Both the position numbers and the translations under genes were made by a program. Positions 25,593 through 35,179 of a DNA stretch of 64,000 nucleotides are shown here, one piece after another (the stretch's first letter is position 1; each line of letters opens with the position of its first letter). Location of the stretch: NCBI GenBank assembly GCA_942490985.1, contig CALNYW010000003.1, forward strand, positions 620,001 to 684,000, in the 5' to 3' direction. The notes under the pieces were generated by a model. It did not search any database and had not been told where the DNA came from. It saw nothing but the letters and a program-made list of their open reading frames with translations. The stretch is from Thiosocius sp942490985. Lineage in GTDB: Bacteria > Pseudomonadota > Gammaproteobacteria > Chromatiales > Chromatiaceae.

Positions 25593-26585
25593 TCATTCAA
25601 CCGAGAGCGCCATGTCCAGCAGCTTCTGGCCACCTTCCGTTTCTTTAACGAAGGAGGCGTAAGACGAGGTCTTCGCCACCTCACGCCAGGCATCGAAATC
25701 GGCCTGGGTCATCTTGGCCAGCGTCACACCGGCTTCGGCAAACTTCGCGGCTGACGCGGCGTCGGCTTTCTTGGCTTCTTCCAGGTAGAACGCCTCGGCC
25801 TTTTCAGCCGCGGCCAACAACGCTGCCTGCTGCTCTGAGGTGAGATTCTCGAACGTCGTTTTGTTGACCAGCATCGGCTGGTACATGAACCAGAGCGCAA
25901 CGTCGCCGGCGGGGGTGTAGCAGCTCAGCTGTTCGTACAGCCGATAAGAGACAAAGCTAGAGGACGACGTATTAGCGGCGTCGAGGACCCCGGTCTGCAT
26001 CGCGCTGTAGATCTCCGAAGAAGGCATCGACGTGATGGATGCGCCAGCGGCGGCCACCATCTGCTCGAACGATTTTCCAGCGGCGCGGATCTTCAGGCCT
26101 TTCACGTCATCAGGACCGGTAATGCATTTTTCCTTGCCCGCGAACCCACCTGCGAGGTAGCCGTGCACCAGCACCATGACGTCATCGCTCGCCATAATCT
26201 TTTCGAGTTCCTGCATGTAGGGCGATTTCACCAGGCGAGCGGCGTGATCGTGGTTCTTAACCAGCCCGGGCATCAGGGTCAGGTTATAGGCAGGCTGTTG
26301 ACCGGCTGCATAGGCGAGCGGCACCACCGTCATATCGAGCCGCCCGCGGCTCAAAGGCCGGTACTGCTCTTTCGGTTTGAACAGGGATTTGGACGGGTAG
26401 ATCTTCAATTCAAGGCCGACGTCTGCGGCAGCGACTTCATCGGCGACCATTTGCGCGACCTTGTGCCGCACATCCGATGTCGACCATTGGTGAGACACTT
26501 TCAGAACGGTATCGGCGGTCGCGGCACCGATCGTGAACATTGAGACGCTACCTGCCAGACAAAGCTTGGCCAGACTATTCCGCAT
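25593..26585 (-). CDS. matP: TRAP transporter periplasmic binding protein (DctP/MatP type)
   Basis: The start at ATG 26585 is supported by a strong GAGGAGGG six or so bases upstream, giving 330 residues. A signal peptide (LCLAGSVSMFTIGAATA) precedes a DctP-family domain with YRPLSRGRLDMTVVPLAY, KIRAAGKSFEQMV and GVLDAANTSSSSFVSYRL. It captures the substrate in the periplasm and hands it to MatQM. It is the first gene of the operon and faces the regulator gene across a 184-bp region holding two operator-like palindromes. A related carboxylate cannot be excluded. Confidence 0.85.
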   Translation of the reverse strand: MRNSLAKLCLAGSVSMFTIGAATADTVLKVSHQWSTSDVRHKVAQMVADEVAAADVGLELKIYPSKSLFKPKEQYRPLSRGRLDMTVVPLAYAAGQQPAYNLTLMPGLVKNHDHAARLVKSPYMQELEKIMASDDVMVLVHGYLAGGFAGKEKCITGPDDVKGLKIRAAGKSFEQMVAAAGASITSMPSSEIYSAMQTGVLDAANTSSSSFVSYRLYEQLSCYTPAGDVALWFMYQPMLVNKTTFENLTSEQQAALLAAAEKAEAFYLEEAKKADAASAAKFAEAGVTLAKMTQADFDAWREVAKTSSYASFVKETEGGQKLLDMALSVE

Positions 26586-26608
26586 GACATACCCTCCTCT
26601 CGTGATAT

Positions 26609-26640
26609 TTGTATGCAATTTTTTATAAATTGCGTGCAAT
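26609..26640. promoter_or_regulatory. twin operator-like palindromes upstream of matP
   Basis: TTGTATGCAA (26609-26618) and ATTGCGTGCAAT (26629-26640) share the form TTGNNNNCAA, and their centres are 21 bp apart, two helical turns. GntR/FCD regulators bind TTGTATACAA-like sites, and the described MatR operator contains TTGTATAC. The divergent GntR/FCD gene is the obvious candidate ligand-responsive repressor. Confidence 0.6.
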
Positions 26641-26769
26641 AACCATAGAAGAGCACTAATTTTTGTCAATGACGCATACTATTCGGTTTTGTAGGCTTGA
26701 TTTCGCGCTGCCGCGCGTATTGTCGTAGCGGAAGGTCGGTATTAACAGAATCAGTGTCCGGGTGGCAGA

Positions 26770-27471
26770 TTGAGCAATAGAAACGGCGGTTCTCAGGCGG
26801 CCAAGCTAAGAGACATCCTCGAAGATGACATTGTCAATGGTGTCCTGAGGCCTGGGGAGCGGCTGGACGAGGCCGCGTTGGCGGAACGGTTCAAGGTATC
26901 GCGCACCCCAATCCGCGAGGCGTTCAAGAATCTCGTTGGCACCGGACTGGTTGAGACCATCCCCAACCGTGGCACCTTTGTCACGGATGTCGGACTGCCC
27001 CAGCTCATCGAAATGTTTGAAGTGATGGCTGAGCTGGAGGGCATGTGCGCCCGTCTGGCCGCTCGACGCATAACCGAGCAGCAGGGCGAGGAGCTGCAAC
27101 AACGCCTCGAGGATTGCGCCCAGGCGAATGAACGAGGCGACCCGGACGCCTATTATTACGAAAACGAGCGGTTTCACGACTGCCTCTATCGCGCAAGCCA
27201 CAATACGTTTCTCGCCCATCAGGCTCGGCAGCTGCAAATGCGGCTGAAGCCATACCGGCGCCTTCAACTGAGGGTGCGCAACCGGGCGAAAAACTCTCTG
27301 GCAGAGCATCGACAGATCGTCGCCGCAATTTTGGCTGGCGACGAATCCGCCGCCGAGGCAGCGACCAAGGGCCACGTCAATGTGCAGGGTGAACGCTTCA
27401 CCGATCTGGTCGCGACGATTGCCTCCGATCGCCTTGCGCTCGGCGGCAGTAAATCAACCGGTGCAGGCTGA
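26770..27471 (+). CDS. matR: GntR-family regulator with FCD domain, MatR-like
   Basis: The 233-residue protein has an N-terminal winged helix (about 10-75) with GERLDEAALAERFKVSRTPI and LVETIPNRGTFV, and a C-terminal FCD ligand domain (about 85-215) with metal-site residues in NERFHDCLYRASHN and AEHRQIVAAI. It starts at TTG 26770. Being divergent from matP across the twin palindromes, it most likely controls the malonate operon and releases DNA on binding malonate or a CoA ester; the effector is inference. Confidence 0.82.
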   Translation: MSNRNGGSQAAKLRDILEDDIVNGVLRPGERLDEAALAERFKVSRTPIREAFKNLVGTGLVETIPNRGTFVTDVGLPQLIEMFEVMAELEGMCARLAARRITEQQGEELQQRLEDCAQANERGDPDAYYYENERFHDCLYRASHNTFLAHQARQLQMRLKPYRRLQLRVRNRAKNSLAEHRQIVAAILAGDESAAEAATKGHVNVQGERFTDLVATIASDRLALGGSKSTGAG

Positions 27472-27510
27472 GCGGCAGGCACTTGCATGTCTTGCAGGCG
27501 CACGGCCCGG

Positions 27511-27726
27511 ATGAACGACCGAACTTACCCGCCAAAGCCCGGCATATCACGTCATGAACGGCTCTCGGAAGAAGGGCTCGTAAGGCTGCAACGGCAGCTT
27601 GAATCGGGGGGACGGCCCAGCCGCCTGGTATTGGCGCAATGGGTCAAGCGGTATGGTGCCGCCGCTGCGGCGCTGATCCGGGCCCATGGGATCGAGCTAG
27701 ACGGTCTTGACGACAAATCGTCCTAA
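27511..27726 (+). CDS. small hypothetical protein
   Basis: A 71-residue charged protein from ATG 27511, or 79 residues from ATG 27487, begins shortly after matR on the same strand. The core ISRHERLSEEGLVRLQRQLE and RLVLAQWVKRYGAAAAALIR is predicted helical and has gene-like codon use. No membrane segment or known motif is visible, and neither start has a strong ribosome site. It may be a downstream member of the matR transcript. Confidence 0.5.
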   Translation: MNDRTYPPKPGISRHERLSEEGLVRLQRQLESGGRPSRLVLAQWVKRYGAAAAALIRAHGIELDGLDDKSS

Positions 27727-27755
27727 CCGGATACCCGTCCGTCGGACTGCCAGCC

Positions 27756-29459
27756 TCAGCGCTCTTCCTGCCGTTGCGCCAGCTTGTCTTGGTTATCGGA
27801 GGGCAGTCTTTCGGCGCCAAGGGCCGTTCTTTCGTTGCTGTCGAAAACGCTGAGCAGGATTTGGTTCAGTTCACTGATATGGCCCAGCGTCTGGTTCAAC
27901 GGCTCAACCCCGTCGCTGAAGCCACGCCGACGTAATCGCTCGGCGAGTTCGTCATTGCTGGTGATGATGTGCACCGGGACATCCCAACTCGCATTGGGGC
28001 CCGTTACACCGCCGGCAGGCTGATGGTCGCCGAGCAGAATCAGCACGGTCTCGCGGGGCTGCGGCAGCGCCTGGTAGCCGATCAGCCAATCGAACGTGTA
28101 TTCCATCGTGTTGATGTAGCCGCTGAACAGATTGTTCCAGTCGATCTTGTCGGCCAGGGCTTGCTGCGTCGCTTCGTCCGCGAAGGGATTCTCGGACGTC
28201 ACTCGAGACCAATCCGATTGGTAGGGCGGGGTCGGACGATACGGTATGTGGGTCGTTATCGTCGGATAAAAAACAAACCGCGGCTTCTCTGTTGGCTCGG
28301 GTGGATACATCTCGTTGATGCGCGCCATCGAAAACTGATCGGGAATGGACCACAGCCCGATGTCTGGGCCCCGGTAACCGAGACTCGGCCCATCGTGGTA
28401 GTGGTCAAAGTCGTAGAAAGACTGCTCCGGCCAATCCCAACTCATCGCTGGATAAAAACCGATGGTTCGGTAGCCGCCCTGCTCGAACGTATCCAGCATG
28501 GTTTTCCGGTCGGACGTCAGCAGTACGTCGTGTCGGAATGGGTCGGTCAGATCGATACCCGACAAAAAGCTCAGGTGCGACAGGTCGGACGCGCCGCCGA
28601 ACGTCGCGGCTCTGACGAAGGCCGATAGCACCTGTCGCCCCTGCGCCCTGGCCGCCTGCTCGAGGCGTTGCCGGGCCGGGCCGATAACCGCGGCGATCTC
28701 CGGTCGTTGGTACGTGGTTGCACCGTATGATTCGAGGAACACCACCTTGACGTCGGCCCCCCGTAGCAGCCCCAGGTCTGACTCAAGCGGTGGCGAGGCC
28801 GGTAACGCCTCGGCAAATCGACTCGGGTAAAACGCCGCCAGCAGGATCTCCGCCTGACGCTGATAAACCGGATAGACGGGGCCGGACACATAGGGCGAGG
28901 CTGCCTCGACTTTCATCAGATTGGCGGCAACCAGGCCAACCACGCCGACCGTTGCCACCAGCACAGCCGGTGATCGCACCGCATAAGGCGCCGCAGCGAC
29001 GGCGAGTATCTCGATAGCCAGGCGGATGCCGCGGACCAGTAGCCAGAAGCCGGCGACAAACGCCAACACGATGCCGACGATTTGCCACCACGCCAGGTCT
29101 TGACTGGCGACCTCCAAAAACTTCGGCAAGTGGTAGGCATCCCAGTACAGATTCATCTTGCGGCCAAGCCAGGCTGGCAGGGTGACGTCTGCATAACGAC
29201 CGATCGCCACGAGGAGAAAGAGACCCGTCAGGACAGCTATCGTTTTGCGTCCGACCCGACCAAACACCGCCACCAACAACAGCAATGTGACCCATAGCGC
29301 GACGAATTCAGGGCCGATCCGCGTGTCGGGCTGTACGAACGGCGTTGGCCAGACGTTGTTGAAACTGGTCAGAAAATTCAGCGCCAGCATCGCCAGCACA
29401 ATCTTCGTCAGGAGCCACCAACTGTTGCTGGATTTCGGACTGTTCGAGGAATCGGACAT
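27756..29459 (-). CDS. membrane-anchored sulfatase / phosphoglycerol transferase-like protein
   Basis: From ATG 29459 the protein has 567 residues; longer starts up to about 29531 cannot be excluded. Four or five N-terminal membrane helices (about 15-200) precede a periplasmic alkaline-phosphatase-superfamily domain. The VVFLESYGATTY segment resembles the metal and nucleophile region of LTA synthase-like sulfatases, and FVFYPTITTHIPYRP and LILLGDHQPAG supply the other metal ligands. Such enzymes move phosphoglycerol or phosphoethanolamine groups onto envelope glycans. The nucleophile is not obvious, so the exact activity is open. Confidence 0.68.
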   Translation of the reverse strand: MSDSSNSPKSSNSWWLLTKIVLAMLALNFLTSFNNVWPTPFVQPDTRIGPEFVALWVTLLLLVAVFGRVGRKTIAVLTGLFLLVAIGRYADVTLPAWLGRKMNLYWDAYHLPKFLEVASQDLAWWQIVGIVLAFVAGFWLLVRGIRLAIEILAVAAAPYAVRSPAVLVATVGVVGLVAANLMKVEAASPYVSGPVYPVYQRQAEILLAAFYPSRFAEALPASPPLESDLGLLRGADVKVVFLESYGATTYQRPEIAAVIGPARQRLEQAARAQGRQVLSAFVRAATFGGASDLSHLSFLSGIDLTDPFRHDVLLTSDRKTMLDTFEQGGYRTIGFYPAMSWDWPEQSFYDFDHYHDGPSLGYRGPDIGLWSIPDQFSMARINEMYPPEPTEKPRFVFYPTITTHIPYRPTPPYQSDWSRVTSENPFADEATQQALADKIDWNNLFSGYINTMEYTFDWLIGYQALPQPRETVLILLGDHQPAGGVTGPNASWDVPVHIITSNDELAERLRRRGFSDGVEPLNQTLGHISELNQILLSVFDSNERTALGAERLPSDNQDKLAQRQEER

Positions 29460-29660
29460 GCGCAAGTAGATAACGGTCAGGGCCTGGAAAAGGCGACCCC
29501 GAGACAGTAGCAAAAGGGACATCGACAACATCCCCCGAAAACCTGTGCAGATAATGTTGCCGACCGGCCCTGGACGCTGCCCTCGCCCAACCGGCGGCAT
29601 GGGCGCGCACGGCAGACGCTTTGCCCGGCAACACTGCACACCACGCAGAAACCCGCCGGG

Positions 29661-30296
29661 CTACTTGGTCCGCCCCCAACCGATGTAGCCGGTTCCAAAC
29701 AGCACCGAACGCCACGCAAAGGCGTCCAGGTAGGGCAACGCCAAATCCCACGGCATCGCCAGGCCATCGAGGGTTGTCATGTAAGGGCGGGCCTGGGCCC
29801 GGACGATCAAATTGACCGGCGCCATCCACCAGGGGGCGTATTTCATGCCGGCAAAGGCGACCCGGGCACCCGGGCGCGTGGCAGAGAAAATCCGCTCCAG
29901 TGCGCGCGGCGAGCGCAGAACATCGTGGGTGAAGTGAAACAGCACCGCGTCGACCGACCCGGCAATCTCGGCTGCCTCAACGGGCGACTGCAACAAGGCC
30001 ACGTTGGCCCAGTCGGCTTCCACCACCCGCTGTTGCGCAAGGGCGATCATATCGGGGCTCAGTTCAACCCCGATAACCTCGCCGTGCGGACCAACCGCTG
30101 CCAGGATTTCCGAAAAACTCAGTCCGGTCCCGCACGCAACATCCAGCACCCGATCGCCAGGCTGCAGGTCAAGCCTGCGGATCGTTGCGCGCCGAATACG
30201 CATCGTGCGCCGAGCGGAAGCGTCATAACCCGAGGCATGCTCGCGGTAGCGAGCCATGGCCTCTGCGTTATCGGGCATGTCGAACAGTGGAGACAC
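29661..30296 (-). CDS. class I SAM-dependent methyltransferase
   Basis: The 211-residue protein has the SAM-binding motif I VLDVACGTGLSFSEIL (about 49-64), an acidic motif VIGVELSPDMIALA, and VDAVLFHFTHDVLRSP as motif IV. It probably starts at GTG 30296, or at an ATG at 30278. The acceptor substrate is not evident. It lies upstream of the membrane sulfatase on the same strand with about 200 bp between them, so a shared transcript is possible. Confidence 0.75.
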   Translation of the reverse strand: MSPLFDMPDNAEAMARYREHASGYDASARRTMRIRRATIRRLDLQPGDRVLDVACGTGLSFSEILAAVGPHGEVIGVELSPDMIALAQQRVVEADWANVALLQSPVEAAEIAGSVDAVLFHFTHDVLRSPRALERIFSATRPGARVAFAGMKYAPWWMAPVNLIVRAQARPYMTTLDGLAMPWDLALPYLDAFAWRSVLFGTGYIGWGRTK

Positions 30297-30544
30297 TCGC
30301 TCACCGAGGTGCTGAGCGGCAGATCGAAGCGCTTTCGTAAAAAAAGTCCGACCTCCCGCATTTCATCATCGGGCAAGTTTGCGTAAACACCGGGGATCAG
30401 ACAAGAACGCTTTTTGCGGGTGTTTCAGCCTCACGCAGCCCCAAGACCGGAAACGACCTTGTGCATGACGAAGTCGGCGAACCTGCAGAGTCCGGCTGGC
30501 CAAGCCCGATGCATCCTGGCCGTCACCATGGCTAGACATGATGT

Positions 30545-31048
30545 CTAGGGGGCCTGACCTTTGCGACCGCCACCACCTTCCGGCAGGGCGATCTCCCCCT
30601 CTTCACGAAACGCGAGCCCACCGATCACGTTGTCGGTTGAGAATCGGCCGCTGATTTCGTAACGCAGCGTCGAACTACCTGGCTCGGACAGACCCTGAAA
30701 AAGCCGGACCATTCCAAACAGCGTGCTAACCATCCGTACATCCAAGGTCGCGTCGGCGTACGCAGGCACGGTCAACCTCGAATCCGTGACGCCGGCGCCG
30801 AAGTCCCGCCCGTTGATAATCAGGTCAAACCGACCGCCGCGGATATTGATTGGCGATTCACTGCGGTTTTGGATGCGAAGAGTGACGCGGTAAAGCTGCT
30901 CAAAAACGGTCGTTTCAAGCACCTCTACGGCCGATACCGTCACGCGCACAGCATCTCGATGCCCACCGAAACCAGCACAACCGGCCAGTGACAGGAGAAG
31001 TAAGGTGCCAAGCCACCATCGTATCGCTGTTTGTTCCATCAGCCCCAC
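30545..31048 (-). CDS. LEA14-like (LEA type 2) lipoprotein
   Basis: The 167-residue protein has a lipoprotein signal with lipobox LSLAGC, and a single domain of LEA type 2/WHy character: VYRVTLRIQNRS-like YRVTLRIQNRSESPINIRGG, FDLIINGRDFGAGV and LRYEISGRF. LEA14-type domains are beta-sandwich proteins found in envelope lipoproteins and linked to desiccation or stress tolerance. The tail is glycine-rich. A second ATG lies three codons in. No operon partner is clear. Confidence 0.68.
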   Translation of the reverse strand: MGLMEQTAIRWWLGTLLLLSLAGCAGFGGHRDAVRVTVSAVEVLETTVFEQLYRVTLRIQNRSESPINIRGGRFDLIINGRDFGAGVTDSRLTVPAYADATLDVRMVSTLFGMVRLFQGLSEPGSSTLRYEISGRFSTDNVIGGLAFREEGEIALPEGGGGRKGQAP

Positions 31049-31331
31049 CGCAAGAATTCAGCCCAATACCGCATTTTGCCCGAGCACGGTCGTAACCGCC
31101 CCACTCAAGCGGCCGCGGCGGGACACCCCCTGATCTTAAGCCCTTATCCAAGAATTGCGTTCTTTTTTTAGGAACCAAACGCGCCGTATCTTGCAAACCG
31201 TTGCGATGACAGGCCAGACCTAATCAAGCTTCAGGGCCAATGGCCGACCTTAGTTATGAGCGCAAGCGGGGACCACGCGGGCGGTACCCTGCTCGAGCGA
31301 TGCAAACCCAATTTCTGTGTGAGGGACTCCA

Positions 31332-32435
31332 ATGCTTTTGCGACTTCTCATCGTGATGTCAGGCTTTTTCGTATGGCAGGCGACGTTCGCTTCGTCCCCT
31401 GCCGCCAATGAAATCGGCCGCGTTCTCGTCGTGCATAGTTATGGCAGCGAACACGTCTGTGGACGCCCTCAGGGCGAAGGGGTCGAGGAAGCCCTGGCCG
31501 ACGCTGGCTGGATCGCTGGCAAGAATCTCGATCTGCGCGCCATGCACATGGACACGAAGAAAACCTACACGACCGCCGAGGCCATCGCCGAGCGAGCCAA
31601 GCTGGCACTCGCCGAAGTCGACGCCTTCAACCCCCACGTGCTGGTCGTACTCGATGACAACGCAATTCGCGAAGTGATGTTGCCACTGGTCGACCGTGAG
31701 AACTTGGCGATCGTGTTCAGCGGCATGAACGGACAGCCGCAGGACTACGACCGAAAAGTAAGATACCTCAACAGCCTGAATGCGCCGGGACACAATGTCA
31801 CGGGCGTCTACGAGAAACTCCATCTGGTCAAGTCGTTAAGGGTCATGGAGGCAGCGCTCGGCGATATAAAACCGGGAGACCTCGTCATTGGCATCACAGA
31901 CTACTCGCCGACCGGCAACGCCATCACTCGGCAGTTTGAACTTGAACTGGAGGGCGCCAAACAGCAGTTGGGCTGGGAACTACGCCGTGTCAAAGACTTC
32001 ACTGAGTACCAGGCGCTCATCGAACAAATCAACGACGACCCACGGGTGCGCGCGATTTATCCCGCCGCGTTGAAGCTGTTGACCGAATCCGGAGAGACCT
32101 ACACCGCAGGCGACATCTTTGAGTGGACGACAAAGCACAGCACCAAACCGGAGATGGCCCTCAACTACTACTTCAGCCGCATCGGCCTGTTCGGCGGGGC
32201 CGCTGTCGATTTTACCGCGATGGGTTATCTCGCTGGACAGAAGGCTGCCCGCATTCTTGCCGGCGAGTTCGCCGGTTCACTACCGATCGAAGATGCCAAC
32301 GACTACGCCATCGTTTTCAACATCGGGCGTGCCAGCGATCTCGGCATTCGCATTCCCGAGGCGCTGCTGACTGCTGCAGATCAGGTCTATCGACCCAAAA
32401 AGCACCAAGTTGCCGACGCCGCTCTTTCTCGCTAG
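31332..32435 (+). CDS. periplasmic ABC-type substrate-binding protein (ABC_sub_bind family)
   Basis: The 367-residue protein starts at ATG 31332 after GAGGG and carries a signal peptide (LLIVMSGFFVWQATFAS). The type I binding fold is seen in VLVVHSYGSEHVCGRPQGEGVEEAL, HVLVVLDDNAIREVM and AIVFSGMNGQP. No transporter permease or ATPase follows. Instead a GGDEF/EAL receptor starts 22 bp later, so it probably senses a ligand for that protein rather than importing it. Confidence 0.72.
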   Translation: MLLRLLIVMSGFFVWQATFASSPAANEIGRVLVVHSYGSEHVCGRPQGEGVEEALADAGWIAGKNLDLRAMHMDTKKTYTTAEAIAERAKLALAEVDAFNPHVLVVLDDNAIREVMLPLVDRENLAIVFSGMNGQPQDYDRKVRYLNSLNAPGHNVTGVYEKLHLVKSLRVMEAALGDIKPGDLVIGITDYSPTGNAITRQFELELEGAKQQLGWELRRVKDFTEYQALIEQINDDPRVRAIYPAALKLLTESGETYTAGDIFEWTTKHSTKPEMALNYYFSRIGLFGGAAVDFTAMGYLAGQKAARILAGEFAGSLPIEDANDYAIVFNIGRASDLGIRIPEALLTAADQVYRPKKHQVADAALSR

Positions 32436-32457
32436 GCAAAACGGGCTGCGTCAATAA

Positions 32458-35049
32458 ATGCCGAACCATTCGCGCTTCCGTCGCTCACCACTTGCCTTTG
32501 CCGCGATCGCGACAATGCTGCTCCCGGTGCTCGTCGTTGCGCTGGTGCTTTGGCAGAATTTTTCAACACAAATCGAAGACAGTTACCAGAAACGCTTGAT
32601 CACCAGCCTGAACTTTGCAGAGCTGATACTGAGCGAAGGCATAGACGATTTTCGCGGTGCCTTGTCTCGTCTGGCGGCCGACAACACACTCCAGATAACG
32701 GTCGACCTCGATATCCGCCCACAGCTCCGTCGTTATCTCAATTCGCAGTTCGAAGTCTCTGAGTTCGCGTTTGCTAGCGTCATAAACCTGGATGGCGTGG
32801 TGATTTCAGCGACCGCGCAACCAGGCATTCGCGTCCCCACCTGCGCCACACAGGCGCGAGCCCCTACCGAGTCACTGATCACCCAGGGCGACAGATTGCT
32901 GTTGGTCAGGGCTGTTCCACTCGACAATAAGACTGCAATGCTCGGCCATGTCTGCGCAGGCTTTGCGCTGACCGGATCGGCTATCTCAGCGCTGGTGTCG
33001 GAGAAAATTGACGGTCAGGCATTGATCGGCTGGGATGGCAGAACGTTTGCCCTCGATACAAATGCCCCCTCCGTACTTAAGAATTTTTCGAATCAAACGA
33101 TCCCCGGCAATTGGTTGGAGGGCATTCATCATCAAGGCGCACACTTTCACGGCGTGACCGACACATTCCGCGTTGGCCAAAGCGATATCGAGTTTGGCGT
33201 GTTGGTCGATATGGCAGAGTACGAATCAGGGCAACGGCAATCGCTGCTGATCATCACGACAGTCGTGTTCGCGGTACTGCTTCTCACGGCTTTTGGTGCA
33301 CGCATGTTCGGGCTGCGGCGGAAAGCGGAGGAACAGCTATCGGTGGAACGGGGGAAAGCTGTCGTAACCCTTGCCTCGATTGCCGATGGCGTAGTAACGA
33401 CCGACCAATACGGCACTGTGACCTATGCCAATCCGGCGGCAGGATCATTGCTCCATGAAAAGGCCGAAGACCTGCTAGGCGTGCATCTTTACGACGCGTT
33501 GGAATTGACCAGCGAGTCTACCGGGGAGCGGCTGCTGGACCTCGAAAGTCTCGCCAGCAGCGAGACGGTGATCGCACTCGAAGACGCCGTCCTGACTGGC
33601 CGATCGGGTTCCAAGACGCCAGTGCATTTCTCGGTTGCACCGATCAATAGGGGCGCGCGCAAAGCCGGGTCAGTCATTACCTTCCGCGATGTACATAGGG
33701 AACGCGAACTGCGCCGCCGCTTGGCATGGAAGGCCAGTCGCGATGACCTCACCGGTTTGTTGAATCGATCAGAGTTCCGCCGTGAACTGGCAAACAACAT
33801 CTCCGAGCATCTTGGCCAGGAACAACATCACTGCCTACTCTATATCGATCTTGATGAATTCAAGGTGGTCAACGACACCTGTGGCCATCGGGCCGGGGAC
33901 GATCTTCTTCGTCAAGTCAGTGCCAGCCTGCTGGGACTGCTGCGTCAATCGGATACGGTCGCGCGCCTTGGCGGCGATGAATTTGGCGTATTACTACAAA
34001 ACTGTTCGCGCGACCGGGGCCTCGAGATCGCGGAGCAGATCATAGAAATCATCAACGACAAGCGCTTTCACTATCAAGAACGAGTCTTTCACGTCGGCGC
34101 CAGCATCGGCCTGGTCAGTATCACCCGCGAAACCAACAATCTGGAAGACCTGATGTCGACGGTCGATGCGGCTTGTTACGTCGCAAAAGAGAGAGGGCGC
34201 AATCGCGTATTTGTCGATGAAGTTGATTCGACCGTCATCCTTCATCGTATGGACGAGCTAAGCCAGGCCTCACATGTTCGTCAGGCGATTAAGGAAAACC
34301 GCCTGGTTCTCTACCGGCAGTCCATCGTATCGACGGCCAACCCCAATCCAGCCCTCGAGGTGCACGCCGAAGTGCTGGTACGCATGAAAGACGAGGATGG
34401 CGCGCTGGTAGCACCGGGCGCTTTCATCCCCATTGCCGAGCGCCACGGGATCATGCAGGAGATAGACCGTTGGGTAGTAAGAGAGCTATTCGAATTGGAA
34501 GGCGCACGGCTGCGGCAATGGAAGCCCTGCGGTGCAGAAAAAGACTTTGTCTATTCCGTTAACTTATCTGGCGCGTCTCTCACCGATTCGACGTTCTTGG
34601 ACTTCGTCCGCGAGGAACTCAAATCGAAATCAATTCCAGGCGGCGCGGTCGCTTTCGAGATCACGGAAACGCAGATCATCACGCACCTCGACAAGGCTAT
34701 TGCCTTCATCACAGCCCTCAAGAGCCTGGGCTGCCGCTTCCTCCTCGATGACTTCGGCAGCGGCATGTCGTCTTTCGGCTATCTCAAACACCTGCCCGTC
34801 GACTATCTAAAAATCGATGGACTTTTCGTGAAGGATATTCTGTCCGACCCCATCGATCGCGCGATGGTCAAGATGATTAACGAGATAGGCCACACAATGG
34901 GTCTCATCACCATTGCTGAGTTCGTCGAGAATCCAGCGATCCTGGCGCACATCACGAATCTGGGCATAGACATGGCTCAGGGATATGGCGTCCACAAGCC
35001 AGAAGAGCTACTGCCTTCTGCGGCGCGGTTGCAGGTCGTCGAGGCCTGA
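32458..35049 (+). CDS. membrane receptor with PAS, GGDEF and EAL domains
   Basis: The 863-residue protein has a membrane helix (about 10-33), a periplasmic sensor of roughly 225 residues resembling Cache domains, a second helix (about 262-285), a PAS domain (about 300-415), a GGDEF domain (about 425-590) and an EAL domain (about 605-860). The GGDEF motif ARLGGDEFGVLL is intact, so cyclase activity is possible. The EAL motif reads EVL, but VNLSGASL, FEITETQ, LLDDFGSGMSSF, LKIDG and IAEFVEN are kept, so phosphodiesterase activity is also possible. It probably converts binding of the upstream periplasmic protein into c-di-GMP changes. Confidence 0.82.
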   Translation: MPNHSRFRRSPLAFAAIATMLLPVLVVALVLWQNFSTQIEDSYQKRLITSLNFAELILSEGIDDFRGALSRLAADNTLQITVDLDIRPQLRRYLNSQFEVSEFAFASVINLDGVVISATAQPGIRVPTCATQARAPTESLITQGDRLLLVRAVPLDNKTAMLGHVCAGFALTGSAISALVSEKIDGQALIGWDGRTFALDTNAPSVLKNFSNQTIPGNWLEGIHHQGAHFHGVTDTFRVGQSDIEFGVLVDMAEYESGQRQSLLIITTVVFAVLLLTAFGARMFGLRRKAEEQLSVERGKAVVTLASIADGVVTTDQYGTVTYANPAAGSLLHEKAEDLLGVHLYDALELTSESTGERLLDLESLASSETVIALEDAVLTGRSGSKTPVHFSVAPINRGARKAGSVITFRDVHRERELRRRLAWKASRDDLTGLLNRSEFRRELANNISEHLGQEQHHCLLYIDLDEFKVVNDTCGHRAGDDLLRQVSASLLGLLRQSDTVARLGGDEFGVLLQNCSRDRGLEIAEQIIEIINDKRFHYQERVFHVGASIGLVSITRETNNLEDLMSTVDAACYVAKERGRNRVFVDEVDSTVILHRMDELSQASHVRQAIKENRLVLYRQSIVSTANPNPALEVHAEVLVRMKDEDGALVAPGAFIPIAERHGIMQEIDRWVVRELFELEGARLRQWKPCGAEKDFVYSVNLSGASLTDSTFLDFVREELKSKSIPGGAVAFEITETQIITHLDKAIAFITALKSLGCRFLLDDFGSGMSSFGYLKHLPVDYLKIDGLFVKDILSDPIDRAMVKMINEIGHTMGLITIAEFVENPAILAHITNLGIDMAQGYGVHKPEELLPSAARLQVVEA

Positions 35050-35179
35050 GGAACACCGCTCGTACCGGTGCCCGGAGTCCTGCAAATAAATCCTATCAAT
35101 CCGACAGTATCGATCGGCCGCTTTTTGCGCGCTACCTCGCCGCGGCCGCGCCATGGCAATGCAGCCTTCACAACACACC

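Noticed and set aside
30296..30427. Open frame upstream of the methyltransferase (containing LPDDEMREVGLFLRKRFDLP)
   Set aside because: It looks somewhat protein-like but lacks an ATG before that stretch, has no ribosome site, and matches no family I know.
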